The position numbers and the translations under genes were made by a program. A stretch of 64,000 nt of DNA from Cercozoa sp. M6MM. Its lineage: Eukaryota > Endomyxa: Ascetosporea. Each line of letters begins with the position of its first letter. The stretch's first letter is position 1. The notes beneath the pieces were generated by a model. The model made no database searches, was not told the DNA's origin, and was given only the letters and a program-made list of their open reading frames with translations. The DNA lies in NCBI GenBank assembly GCA_040357565.1, contig JBDODJ010000004.1. One strand, given 5' to 3'. Positions 13,137-25,559 of the stretch are shown in pieces.

Positions 13137-16100
13137 TCAAGGCGACAGCGGCGTGCGCGGCTCGCCGAGCGAGTAGAGGTGACTGGCGAGCGGTCCGAGA
13201 CTCGGGAGTTTCTCCTCATCAGAGTTTAGTTCGTCGTCGTTGTCGTCGTAGCCATAGCTGTAGCTGTAGCCATCGTCACCATCGTTGCTCTTGCTGTCGT
13301 CGATGTCTTCGTCGGAGGGCGTGATGACCACACGGATGTCGTTGACTCGCAGTGCGTTGCCTGTGCTCCTCTGGCCCTTGCCGGTTTGATCCTTGTCGGC
13401 CTGACCCTTGACTGTGCGACCCTTGTCTGTGTGAGCCTTGTCTGTGTGAGCCCTATCAGTGGGGTAGCCACCACCGTGGAGGCTGCTGCCACTGGGAGTG
13501 TCATCGCCGACCTCTCGCAGCAGCTGACGCAGTCGCCGCTCGCGCTGCGTAGCGTCGCGTGCCATCGCGTCCATCTCGCTCAGCTCAATGGCTTCGTTCT
13601 CTTCCTTCTCACGGGGAGGGGAGCGGGTAAGCAAGGGCAGGGAGCTAAGGGTCAAGGCAAAGCGGCACACCTTGACAGCCGGCGACGGCGACGAGTCTGA
13701 GTCCGAGAGTGCCGGGACGCCGTTGCCGCCGCCCAGCACCGACACCGAGTACGATCGCTCGCGCAGTTCCGGCACCGACAGGTGCGTGCCCGTGTTGCCT
13801 ACGTGACAGGGGAAAAGGAGGGTAGGGGGTAAGAAGGATAGGGGGTAAGAAGGGTAGGGGTCAGAAGGGTAGGGGTAAGGAGGGTGAGTTAAGGAGGGTA
13901 GGCGGTAAGGAGAGTAGGGGATAAGGAGGGTAGGGGGTAAGAAGGGTAGTACCACTGTGATTGGGCGGCTGCGTCTGCGTGCGCGAGGACTGCGACAGCT
14001 CGGTCTCAAAGTCGTTGCCTCGGAAGGACGAAAACTCGTCGGACGACACGCGTCCGTGTGTTCCTGGGGGGGGGGGGTAAGGGAGGGTTAAGAGGGGTAG
14101 GAGCATAATGAGGAAGGGGTTAGTGAGGGGTAAGACGTACCGATATGCGGCGTCTGACTGCCGGTGTGACTCACCGTGGTGAGACTGCCGCGTCGCTGTC
14201 GCTTAGTGCGCACAGGCCGCGGCCGCGCCGTCCGCACGGGCCGGTGTTTCATGGCGCGTCGCCACAGAGCGCCGTAGTCAAAGAGCAGTACGTCCTGCTC
14301 TTGTTGTTTCTGCTCTTGTTTCTGTTGTTGTTTCAGCTCTTGTTGTTGTTTCTGTTGTTGTGGTTGTTGCTGTTCCTCGTCGGCAAAGCAAGGCAGCTGA
14401 CGCAGCTGCTGCTGCACCTCGGCGGCACTCACGTCGTCCAGCGCCTCACGTAGCGCGCCTAGTGTCGCTTGCACCTGCCGCGTGAACCTCTCGATATCGT
14501 CCATCTCACTACACCGCGCGCCGCCCCCGCCCCAGCCCGGGGTGAACCCGGGGGGTAAACACGTGGTACGCATCTGCAGCGCGCACAGGAGCCTCCAGGT
14601 CGAGTCGCAGCTTGTTGCACGCGTCGTCAACCGTCTCGTCGAGCTGCACCGCCCTGTGCCCATGGGAGGTAAATGGGGTATGGGGGATGGGGTATAGGGG
14701 TCAACACGATGTACCGTGCGGCACACAGCGGCGTCAGCGCGGACAGGTCGCATCCGCGCGGACGCAGTAGTCGCAGCAGGTCGGCGGCCACGACGCGTGC
14801 CGTTACGTCCTCGCCGAGCAGTCCGATGGTGTGCGACGGCTCGTCGTCCTTGCGCTCGTCGTCCTTGTCGCTGTACTTGTCGCTGTGGTTATCGCTGTAG
14901 TGATCGCGATTATGGTCACTGTGATCAGCGTCCGAGTGGCCATTGTGATCAGAGTGTTCGGAGTGACCACTGTCAGCATTGTCCAGTGTGCACAGCAGCT
15001 GCCACGCCGCGTCGCACGTGGCCACCACGTCCAGTGCGTGACACAGCACGCTGGCCGTCACGCCCTGCGCCTGCTGCTGCTCCTGCTGCTGCTGTTGTCC
15101 GTCCAGGTCCTGTCCGTCCTGGTCCTGTCCATCCGACCGGCCTGTCTTGTCGCTCTCAGTCCGCGCGGACGGCACCACAGCACTGCCGTGCACATGCGGC
15201 ACGTCGACGTTGCGCAGCACGTAGCTCCCGTCCGACTGGCGCCTCGTGTCTCTGTCGGGGAGGGGGTAAAAGAAGAGAGGCTTAAAGGGGAGGGGAGGTA
15301 AAGGTTATAGTCGAATAAAGCTACTCGGACAGCGCCAGCTCCTGCAGAGCGGCGTCGACGGTGGCACGTGCCACTCGACGCAGCGACACCAAGAAACGCA
15401 CCACCGGCTCCACTGCCTCTGCATCAGTGGACACGTGGTCAGTCAGACACGTGGTCAGTCAGACACGTGGTAAGGTCACGTGCGAAAGGTACCACGCATG
15501 GCGTCGGTGCGCGAGTAGGACAGCACGTGCCTCGGCGGCGACGGCACTCGCGACAGCAGCAGCGACAAGAGACGCCACATCTGCCGCCACTCGCCTGAGC
15601 ATACAGACCTTCCCCTCTTACCCCACCCCCATCTTTACCCCTTTACCCCCATTACCCAGCGTGCAGACGCGTTCGACAGTAGCGGTCGGAAAGGCGTGTC
15701 GTCGTCGAATCGAGGCGGCCAGACCGGCGACACGCGTGCTCGTTCGGGTCCGTCTCTCCTGTGTATTCGGGGTATGGGGTACGGGATGGGGAGGGGGTAA
15801 CGCGCACCACAGGTGAGCACAAGGCGGCAGCGACGTCGTTGGCGTGCTGCAGCGGGCGCGCCAGTCGACGCCACAGCAGCGCCAGTAGCCAGTCACTACG
15901 GGGGGGGGGTGGGAGGGGGGTGTCTGTATGCTCAGGCGNNNNNNNNNNNNNNNNNNNNNNNNNNNNNNNNNNNNNNNNNNNNNNNNNNNNNNNNNNNNNN
16001 NNNNNNNNNNNNNNNNNNNNNNNNNNNNNNNNNNNNNNGGGGGGTAAAGAGAGGGGAGGGTAAACCGCTGCGCCGCAGTGACAGCAAGTGCCGTGCGCAG

Positions 16101-19100
16101 CTGTCGTCGTCGCAGTGCCACACACGCACGTGGCTCGGCACGCTGCTCAGCGTCATCTACACTCCCAGTCAGACACGTGACCCTGACCCATCAGTCACAC
16201 TGATGGTGTGTGTACCAGCCGGGTCGCAGCACAGCGCCAGTCGGCCCACGTGCTCACTCGGCAGCAGTCGCACGTGCTCGCGCTCCAAGTCCACCGCCGC
16301 AAAGGCCTCCACAAACACCGGCACCTTGCCTTGCTGTCCGGGGGGGGGGGGTAAAGGACGGGGTAAAGACAGGGCAAAGAGGGAGAGGAGGGGGAAGGGG
16401 TAAAGAGGGGGTGAACAAGAGCAGAGAGAGGATAGACAGGGGGGGGGGGGGGGGGGGAAAGAGGTAAAATGCACTCTCGACACTCGCAGTCGGTTGACGA
16501 GTGCCTCCCGAAGCAGTCGCCACAGCAGCACGCGAACGCGCTCCGTGTGCCGCAACTGCATCTCGCAGGCACGCTCGCTGTGCACACGCAGACCGGTCCA
16601 TTTGTACCCAGGTCGCTCGGTCCATTTGTACCACTAGCGTACTAATATGTACCTAGAGTGTAGCCGACCCAGATCGGGCGGTTCGGCGACGGTGGCACGC
16701 AGCGCGTCGCAGTGCACCGACAGACGGCCCAGCATGGCCACCACCGTCGCCACGAACTCGTCCGGAAACACATGCTCCGCGCGGACGCTCCGCACGCACC
16801 GTGACACGTGTGCCGCCGCACGTGCCAACTGCACACCAATATAATCGTCAATCACACCACCCACACAACCGTCAGACACGTGGTACTGCGAGTGCTGTTC
16901 GCCACGCGTTCGACAGCTCCGTTTCAAACTCCTGCAAGGGGGGGGGGGGGGCTTAGAGGGGTGGAATGGGGGTAAAGGACGCGAGATAGAGAGGGCAAGA
17001 GGGGGGTAAGAACCTCACTGTGCTGCTGCAGGGCGTAGTGCTGCGTGTCGCGCAGCAGCGGCAGCAGCCACGACTCGACGTGACTCGTCACAGTCATCAC
17101 CAGGTCCGTGGCCTGTCCGTGTGGACAGGTACACGAGGGATACAAACAAACAGGTACACATGGACCGGTACACATGGACAGGTACACATGGACAGGTGCA
17201 CATGGACAGGTACACATGGACAGGTACACATGGACAGGGACAGCAGTACCAGCGAGCGCGGCGACGCGCGAACGCACACAGCGCCGAGCGACTTCAGAAT
17301 CGACATCTCGCCTGGCGCCACTGCCGACTCCGACACTCCTGGGGGGGGGGGGGGGTAAAGCACCTTCGAGCGGCACATGCTCGAGCTTGGACAGCGCGAG
17401 CTGCACGATGCCGACGGCGTTGCCGAGCGACAGCGGCGTCGTCGCCACCACGGCCGTCGCCACGTCCACCACGCGTGCCATCTCGCCCTTAACCAATTTG
17501 ACCCGTACAAACTGATCTCATCTCCGCCAGAAAAATAACCTTGTAGCCAGTCCTACCTCGAGTTGCAGCGCGTGCTGCAGCAGTCGCACCACGACGAGAT
17601 CGGCACGTTGCAGACAGCCTGCAGGGCGCAAATGAGTTTAAGCCCCTCCCACCAGTTTTGCCTTTACCCCTCCCACCCAGTTTTGCCTTTACCCCTCCCA
17701 CCAGTTTACCCCCCACCCCCCCAGTTTACCCCCCAGGTACCTCGTTCGAGCAGCGCGCGCACGCAGAAAACGGCGAATCGGTGCGGACGCCATCGCACGC
17801 GCGCGTCGTCCAACACCGACGCCACGGCCTGCAGCACGGCATCCAGTGTCGACACCTACGGGACCGTACATGTGTTACCGTCCATTTGTACCGTACATTT
17901 GTACCGTACATTTGTACCATACACGATATTTGTTTACTGTTTAGACGGTACCTGTACAAGATCGCCAACGGCTCGCCAGGCCGCCACCGCGTAGCTGCGA
18001 CACGTGTCAACGGCCTTACCCACTTCCTAACCTTCTTACCCCCCTCTTACCCCCATGTGTGAGACGTACCGCGTCGTGATGAGCGACAGATGCGACAGAA
18101 ACGCGTTGATTTTTTCACTCTGCTGCTGCACGTCGCCTGCGCCTGTGCCAGGGGTAAAGGGGGATGGAGGGGGGGGGGGGTAAAAGGGAGTACCCAGCCG
18201 TCGCAACGCTGCGACATGCGCCTCCGTTCTACGGCAGGGGGGGGAGGTAAAGAGAGTAACGGGAGTGGGTAGAACACACCTTTGCCGCAGCAGCGTGTCG
18301 ACGTCGGTGCAGACGGAATCGTCACCGTCAGCAACACCGTCATTGATGCGATTATTGATGCGATCATTGATGCCATCAGTGACACCGTCAGTATCAGCGT
18401 CACCGTCGGCACTGACAGTCTCGCTTTGATCGCCGTGCAGCAGCATGTTATCGCGCACCGTCATCAGTATCGGCATCGTCATACTACCGGGAAGGAATCG
18501 GGGGAAGATAGGGCCGGGAGGGGGGTAAAGACGTGGTAAGGTGACAGAGCGAGAGACAAAGGGGAGGGGTGAGGGCGGGAGGGGGGGGGGGGTAAACCCG
18601 TACCTCGACAGTTCGGACAGCGTCAGAGCGTCCGGCGCGAACACGGCGAGTTTGCGCAGCGTCAGTAGACACGCCTGCGCCAGTGCGTGCGTGCCAACCG
18701 ACATGTGACGCCGCAGCTTGCGCCACTCACCTGGGGGAACGGGGTCAATGGGGGTAAGTACGAAGCAAAAGGGGGTGGTGGGTAACGTAAGTGGGGTAAC
18801 GGGGGGAGGGGGAATACTCTCTTGACTAAAGGTGCGACGCAGTGCAGCGGCTACAATGTGGTACAGATACGGTACAGATGTACGGTATAGACGAACAACA
18901 CACACTGTACAGTTAAGGAAGCGGGTACCAATGTCGAACTCGTCCTCGGCGATTTCGTCGAGGTCGCCGAGATCGACGTCGTTGTCGCACGCGTCTACAC
19001 AAACTCTCAGTCACGTGGTCACTTTGCTGGTCACTTGGTCACTTGGTCAGGTGATCCCTCAGTCAGATGGTCACACAGATATATATATATATATATAAAT

Positions 19101-19930
19101 ATATATATACATATATATGTGTGTGTGTGAGTATGTGTACCGCAGGGTGTCGGATCGCGCAGCAGGGCCGCCACGTCGCGAATGAGCGCCGCCACCGTCG
19201 CCGTGCCGAGCAGTCGCCGCGACGGCGCGTGCTCCGCGAAGGCGTTGACGGCTCGCAACGCGTCCAATCGCACCGCCAGGGCCACTGTAACCACATGGTA
19301 GAGGATGGTGAGGGTAGGAGGTATAGTGAGGGGTGGATGAAAGCCAAAGGAATAGAGGGGTAGGAGAAAGGCAAAAGGATAAAAGAGAGCAAAGGGTCTC
19401 AGTGTACCCGAGCCAGTCGGCTGGAGAGCGCGAGCGCATGCGTCGATTGCCAAGTCATCGTAGCGCGCCAGCGACGTCGGCGGCGAGTGGCACTGGACGA
19501 TCAGGTGCGTCAGTGCCTGCAGTCCGACACGTGCGCGTAGCCACCTCGAACCGTCCAGGTCACGCACGATCTGCTTGTGCAGGTACCTCGCCTGTCCACA
19601 CGTGTTTAAATACACTCACTCACCAAACGCGATTCACCCCCCCCCCAGAAACCATACGGTATCACGCAGCCGACGTGGATAAGAAGCACTCCAGCGACAC
19701 AACTCGTCCCTATAACGTGCCCACATAGACTGACAGGACATGTACAACTGGACGGAAGGTACCGCCGCCGCCGGATCCGCGTGGTGTCGCCCATGCCGCT
19801 CTCCAGCACAGGCGGGTACAGGTTGCGCACATCTGCATGTTGTATGCAACTTACACGGCCTATTTTGAGGATATAACGATCTGTTACTCTGCTTGTATCG
19901 AGGTCGCGGCTTGCGACAACAGATGCACAT
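13137..19930 (-). CDS. EFR3: EFR3, plasma-membrane scaffold of PI4-kinase III alpha
   Basis: The start at 19930 reads MCICCRKPRPRYKQ, the Cys-rich palmitoylation and basic motif that opens EFR3. It joins in phase to NVRNLYPPVLESG, matching the family's RPRYKRL..IFP. Next come CRWSASYPRRL, ARYLHKQIVRDLDG and LTHLIVQCH, aligned with the first helical repeats of EFR3. About 20 further exons are helical (LAVRLDALRAVNAFAEHA, HALAQACLLTLRKLAVF, INAFLSHLSLITTR, EMSILKSLGAVC, DWLLALLWRRLARPL). The C-terminal third is low-complexity: a Gln run, His/Ser/Asp repeats (HSDADHSDHNRDHYSD) and acidic stretches ending PRTPLSP. EFR3 holds PI4KIIIalpha/TTC7 at the plasma membrane to make PI4P. The gene is long because of G/C-rich introns and is interrupted by the gap at 15939-16038. 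Identity rests mainly on the N-terminus. Confidence 0.75.
15939..16038. other. Assembly gap (100 N) inside EFR3
   Basis: 100 N flanked by G-rich sequence. The 17 bases just left of it (15922-15938) are the exact reverse complement of an EFR3 splice acceptor at 15593-15609, so the contig edge may be an artefact. Confidence 0.98.
17152..17239. repeat. 14-bp tandem repeat in an EFR3 intron
   Basis: About six copies of GGTACACATGGACA with single-base changes. It lies in the intron between the exon ending VRASPRSL and the exon beginning ATDLVM. Related GGTCCATNTGTAC units recur in other introns nearby (16598-16632, 17877-17920, 21037-21064). Confidence 0.85.
17339..17363 (-). other. Probable 25-nt intron made of a poly-C tract
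   Basis: On the sense (minus) strand the sequence is GTGCTTTA, 15 C, AG. Removing it joins LEHVPLEG to VSESAVAPGEMSILKSLG, a helical segment that then ends at a GTACTG donor. Reading through instead gives a poly-Pro and Gly/Arg-rich sequence in another frame. Confidence 0.6.
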
Positions 19931-20253
19931 TGCAACTCACTGCAGCAGGGAGATCCATCTCCGTTTATTTGTTAATTGCATCCATCATGCAATACCTGAG
20001 CGAGCGCACGCCGTCCTTTTAAGGATGTTCACACACGTGTTGCTCCCGTGTACCTTGCGTTGCTGACAACTAGACGGCGCTACATGCACTGTACACGACA
20101 AACGGGCATTGCACACTTTGGCTCACTCGTTCTCGTCCCAAAGTGGCACAAACCGACCCAGGTGAGTCGAAACAACTTGTTCAAGCATTATACTTGTACG
20201 GTGCAGTACAGTGCAATGTAGCAGTGTTGTAATTGTGTTATTCTACGTGCAAA
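19931..20253. other. Spacer between EFR3 start and the next gene's 3' end
   Basis: About 320 bases without coding signal. Both neighbours are on the minus strand, so it should hold the EFR3 promoter and the 3' UTR of the upstream coiled-coil gene. Confidence 0.55.
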
Positions 20254-23200
20254 CTACTCATCGTCAAAACGTGCATAGTTACGCGGCATTGATCGCGAAG
20301 CTGAGCGCGATTTGAGCGAACTCAGCTGTTCGAGGCGGCGTCGCGCGCGTGTTAGTTTCTGAAAAGGGAAAATTTTAGTTGTATTTTAGGAGGCAGCAAA
20401 GGCTGAGACAAAGGACCCACGGCTACCTCAAAAGCAGCGCGCTGCGAAGCCGTCTCGCGCGACGAGGCCCCAGTACCGCCGTTGCTTGCCGACGTGCCCG
20501 TGGACGTGCCGACCACCGCCACCTGCGCAGGGGCAAAGGCGGTAAAGGGGTACAGAGCACGGTATTTTTCATGTACCTCGTCGTCGTGATCGTCAAGATT
20601 GAGTCGTCCGCGCACGTCGCTCAGATGCGCACGCGCACGTGTCCGCGCGGACGCCAAGTGCTGGGTGCCGCTCTCTGTCCGCGCGGGTGGTGCTGTGCGT
20701 GCGCCCTCTGGTGTGCTGGTGCGTCGCTTGTCCAGCTGCACATATGTACATGTGATAGAAAGGTAGTGCAGAACACGGTGCTCGAATACCTTGGACGACG
20801 AGGATGACAGTGTTCTCGCCGAGGCGCGCGGCGGCGTGTGCCAGATCTCGTCACTGTGATGACCACTTCGATCACTGCGATGACCACTGCGATCATTACG
20901 GTGTCCACTTCGATCATCGTAACCGTCAGCGCGATCGCGACTGAGCTGGTGTCGCAGCACAGCACTCGGTGATACCGCCTTGTCGTCTGCGCATACAACA
21001 CACAGGGTGGCTACACAGACCTGACTGCACTGCGTACGGTCCATCTGTACGGTCCATCTGTACCGGAGGCAGAGACGTCAACCACTTCGCGCAGACGACG
21101 CTGTCGGCGTCGTAGTTCGTGCGCCACCTGCAGCAGCGCCTCGTGGTCCCGTCGCAGTGCCTGCGGGAAGAAGGTAAAGAGGGGGGAAGGGGATAAAGTA
21201 TAGGAAGTAACACCTCGGTCTCGCGTTGTGCCGCTTCGTAGCGCCGCTGCAACTGCTCGTTTTCGTCCTGTAGTCCTGCCACCTCTTGCTACAGGTGACA
21301 GGGCATATCCAAGGATCTCCGGGGGAGGGGGTAAAGGAAACCACCTGTGCACGCCGTTGCTGCGACCGCAGCATTTCGTTTTCTTCCTGTAATGCGGCGT
21401 TTCTTTGAACTGTCTGAGCCTACACACTCGTTTTAAAATTCGTACATTAGTTCATTTGTTTAGGGGAAGTACATGTCGTTGCTGCAATGTCTCGGCGTGC
21501 TGTCGCAGCGCCGACAGTTCTGACTGCGCCTGCTGCCATGACGAACGGAAACCCGTGCACTCGGATTGACTCTCCCTAAGCAATGCACGCGTGTACGTTT
21601 GGACTAAGGCAGAAAACTGTACCAAGCACAAAAACGTACCTCAAGGACGCTTCAGAGCGTTCGCGAAATTCCGCGAATTCGCGCGTCACTTTTCCGAGTC
21701 GTTCCTGCAGCACAATTTGCTCGTTCTGCAGTGCGCGTTTCTCCTCGCCGAATCTCGTATCGGCCTGGACAATAGCACTCCGCATGGATCGCAGGTGACG
21801 TAGTCTCAACGAGAACACGTACACTGAGCAATTCGCGTTGTAAGGTCGAATTCTCCTTTTGCGCTGCCGTGCTCACCTTTCGGATCTCGTCCTATAGCAC
21901 ACAGATGGGACGGTACATGTGAATCGTACAAAAGGTCATCTAGACATGCAATTACCTGGAGCAGGCGAACTGTGTCCTGTGCATGTCGTAGCTTTTGCAC
22001 ATTGCGTTCGCTTTCTTCGCTGACTTGGCGCAGTCTGCGCACGATTTCACCACAATTTCACCCCCCCCCCCATACCCTTTCCCCTCATATTACACGAAGT
22101 TAGCGCATGTGTGTTACTGTCTTTGCGTATTTTCTGACATTTCGCGCAATTTCTTTTCATACGTATATCGATCTTCGTCGATGCGCGACTCAGCGATTTT
22201 GAGTTTTTCTTGCAGGTTTCGCACAGTGTCTTGGAAGTGCGATACCTGTGTTTTGTTTTCGGAGAAATGCACGGAAGCAACATACACACACACAATTATA
22301 TTAATATGTGGTATCAAAAGGTACCTTTTCGCGGTGTTGCTTTTGCAGTTCGCTGAACTCGGAGGCTACCTGCACAAGAGTACATCGACATACCACATGA
22401 TGGTCACTCGAGACAATCAGTGCACAAGTCACCTCCTGAATAGCACTGGCCTGAGCACGTGCATGCTCTTGCAGAGTGCGCTCGCGCTGCTGCAGGCGCT
22501 GTTGTTCGGTCTGAAAATCCTCGCGGCGTTGGGCGAATTCTTCGCGCTCTTTTCGTGCCTGTTTATGTGGTCGTAGGTATAAAGGTAACGATACACTTGT
22601 TCACATATGCTGACAGAACACACACACACACCACATACACACACACAGACCTGTTCACGCAATCGAGCGACTTCAGCATCACGTTCTTCGACAACACTGC
22701 GGAACTGTGCAAATACAAACACACGGTAGATTGATTCAGGGTGTGTTGATACGGATTTATGTTGTGTTTGAAAGGAACCCGTTGAAACATGGCATCGTAT
22801 TTCTGGAGTTCCTTGTCGCGCTCCTACAAGAGTTAAGAGAAGGGAAGTAACTGGAGGGGTGTGGTAAAAGACAAAAGAAACCTCCAGCAGTCGCAGGTTG
22901 TATAAAAAGTCCTGTCGCAGTTTCTCGTGCCGTCTTCGCAGCTCGCTCTCTTCTCTCTACAGTCAAGCACGGTGACAAATCATTAGGTCAGTGGACTTGA
23001 GTTTAACAGATAAATGAAACCGTCATCGATACCGATAGCGACAGTGCAGAGGCAGACGGTGACGTCTCCACCAGCGGCGATGTGCCCTCGCTACCTTGCT
23101 TACCTAAGCACACATCGCAATGTGCACCCTGCCTGTTCTACGTGCACAGAGTTACCACTACTCTCGGTACTGACACGTGTGCGTGAACGAGGTCTCTGGG

Positions 23201-23599
23201 GTGAGAGTATCTGTGCGAACATACAGTCGATTCTGAAAGGCACGTCGGTAGAATACCTCATCAGTCTTTTGCAACGTATCAAACAGCACTGGGCTCTCTG
23301 TGTGCACACATGTCACATAGCCAGCAGCAATAGTTCCACACGAGCAAGCAGAGAAAACACACGCGATGATGCTGCTCGGGAAGGCGTCGACGGCGTCGGA
23401 GACGTGTCCTGCAGCAAGGCGCCAATTTTGGCCGACAGCGATGCTACTCGCTCTGCAGCGTATCAGAATCGCGCACACTCGAGTTTAATTTCACATGCAC
23501 TTTGATGTTGAAACCCAACAAGAACGAAAAGAAAACCAGTGAGAAAAAAGCACTACCTTCATCCAGTTTCCAGACGCGGTCATTGCCTGCCGACGACAT
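20254..23599 (-). CDS. Large coiled-coil protein (cytoskeletal or centrosomal type)
   Basis: Starts MSSAGNDRVWKLDEE at 23599, followed by a Ser/Thr/Pro-rich region (LLQDTSPTPSTPSRAASS). About 14 exons of coiled coil follow: EESELRRRHEKLRQDFL, ERDKELQKYDAMFQ, FRSVVEERDAEVARLRE, FQDTVRNLQEKLKIAESR, RNVQKLRHAQDTVRLLQ, GEEKRALQNEQIVLQERL, LQEENEMLRSQQRRAQ, LQDENEQLQRRYEAAQRE and ALRRDHEALLQVAHELRR. The tail is disordered, with RSGHRNDRSGHRSDRSG repeats, a TPP motif and a last helix (TRARRRLEQLSSLKSRS) ending RNYARFDDE. It resembles rod-like centrosomal or Golgi proteins in general. No specific family can be named. Exon phases agree where tested, for example LDE|ERVAS. Confidence 0.7.
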
Positions 23600-23877
23600 C
23601 CTTGTTCGCCAAAATCGACTTGCTCGATCGTTGCCTATCCGGCACCGTCGATCACACTAACGTGATCGTCGTGCACCCTGCCACCACAGACACTGGCAAT
23701 GCTGCTAGAAACGCCCAATCGTTTGTTTTAAAGACGCGTTTCTTTTTAACTTATCCGCGCGTTCCGCTCTTGGCCGAAATGCTCTCATCTAATTGAGAGT
23801 TTGGCTAGCTCGCGCGTGTGAAACTTCAGTTTTACACTACACTGTTACAGTTAGAGGCGCGAAAAGCCGCAACGAAG

Positions 23878-25559
23878 ATGTCGCTTTTCGACAGCGACAG
23901 CGGGAGTGAAGATGAGGCACGCTGGGTTGCCACATCTCTGTCGTAACTCCTCCTCGTTGCATGTCTAAACCAAATGTTTGCTGGAATCTGGTGCATGTTG
24001 ACAGGGCCAAAGCGGAACCAAAGTACGAACCACAAGACGATTTTGTGCGAGCACCAAAACGACGTCGTACGTTTGCTGTCTCTACTTGCTGGTTTTAGTT
24101 GACATGTGTCTGGATTGTTGGTCTATCTTTAAAGGCGAAATTCGGGAGAAGCGCGAGCAGATGCCGACGAAATTCGAGTGGCGCATGCCTCCACGTATCG
24201 ATCAGGTATGATCTACCCTGCCTATATTGACATGTGTTACCCTATGTGTGCAGCTTTGGACGAATGCATCAGTCGGAACAAAGATTGATTTGCGATACGG
24301 TGCGTTGTTTTCGTGATAGTTCGACTTCCGCGCGGACGGGTTCATTTGTTTAGTATCGCGGAAGTTTCCGCGCGCGCGCTTCGATCCGCGTGCTTCCGCT
24401 GCGGGCAACTTTCACTTCCAGGTATTGCTTAAACATGTTGTGTGTTCAGTTGTAGATGCCCTCGCGTCCGCGCGGATGTGGTTGTGTCACCCTGGATAGT
24501 TGTACAAGCCACGTGTGACGGTGCAAGTGCATTCGACAGGCACAGTGCGTACCATGGGCAGCAAGTCACTGGTACTCTCCCTGTTTGGGGGAGGCTGTTA
24601 TTCCTGCAAGTATGACTCTTGTGCAGCTGGATGCACTCGTGGCCACAAGGATAGCTGCGCGTATGCTGGTATCTACCGCTTGTTTTCTATGTTGACACAG
24701 TAGAAGCGACGTGTGTTTCCGAGTGCAGGCACGTGTGCCCAAGCAACCAGAGGACTGGTCCAAGCACCACGGTAGGCAATACGACGAGTGGGGCCGTCTG
24801 CTGCCGTCCTCTGGTATCCCATTGTGCCCATGTTCTGAGTGGTCACTTAAAGTGGTCACTTGTGCACGTGTACCGTACTTATCACTGAGTAACTGAGCAG
24901 ACCCGGTGCTGCTGCCAAAGAGCGAGATTCACCTACGCGAACTACGCGAGTATCCGCACATTCGGCGTGTGCGTGACTTCTGCGTCTCGCTTGTCAGTGG
25001 CCAGGCCGATCTTGGCTTTGACGTCGATCTCAAAGACATGCACAATGCCTACGATCACCAGTGCCAGGTTTGTTTTTCTTTGTTCCATCTATAAGCAAGA
25101 CCTGTGTTGCTGCAGTACGACCCGCACGTGGACGAGGCACTCAAGTTTATCGCTCGAGAGGACCCGCCGCTTTCGTTCTCGCTGCGTGAGTCGGGCCAGA
25201 TAAGCTCGCTTCAGTGTCGCAGTGAGGACGACTTCTACCAGGCATTGCTGCTTTTTGTTTTTACCTACCGATGTATCGATACATCTATGCTTACATCTTT
25301 ATACTGGCAGGGCATGGAGGAGCTGTACGACATCGCGCAGCGCTTTCGAGTCGGCAAGGATGACGGCGACGACGACGTCGTGCTCGGAGATCTCAGTGAC
25401 TCTGATGGCGAGAACGACGATGTCGCGACCCAACAGACCGGCCCTCGTGAACCCACGACGACTGCGCAAGCTGCGCTGCCGCCTCTCCCGGATCTGCCAG
25501 GTTTGCCGGACTTGCAGCTGCCCGATTTGCCTGATCTCCCGGATCTGCCGGGGTTTTAA
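23878..25559 (+). CDS. Highly divergent TATA-binding-protein-like factor
   Basis: Starts MSLFDSDSGSEDE at 23878, then a basic linker (RAPKRRREIREKREQ). A two-repeat TBP fold follows. Repeat 1 is GTKIDLRYVSRKFPRARFDP..., LYKPRVTVQVHSTGTVRTMGS, matching the family's LDLKTIALRARNAEYNP / REPRTTALIF.SGKMVCTGAKS. A helix (SEIHLRELREYPHIRRV) leads to repeat 2: CVSLVSGQADLGFDVDLKD, YDPHVDEALKFI, LRESGQISSLQCRSEDDFYQ, EELYDIAQRF. By eye all four DNA-intercalating Phe positions are replaced (Ala, His, Asp, Leu), and about 20 residues are inserted before the central helix. The C-terminus is acidic, then a Pro-Asp-Leu repeat (LPDLPGLPDLQLPDLPDL). TBP-family proteins nucleate transcription. The gene is convergent with a SNAPC1-like gene. 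Fold assignment is by pattern, not by search. Confidence 0.7.

Noticed and set aside
13137-14009. Single 290-codon minus-strand open frame
   Set aside because: The N-terminal part is translated intron (poly-Pro and Ser/Leu from CCTTACCC tracts). Only the segments matching EFR3 exons were kept.
14716-15301. Long plus-strand Arg/Ala-rich and Val-rich frames
   Set aside because: These are antisense shadows of EFR3 low-complexity exons (GC-rich third positions keep them open).
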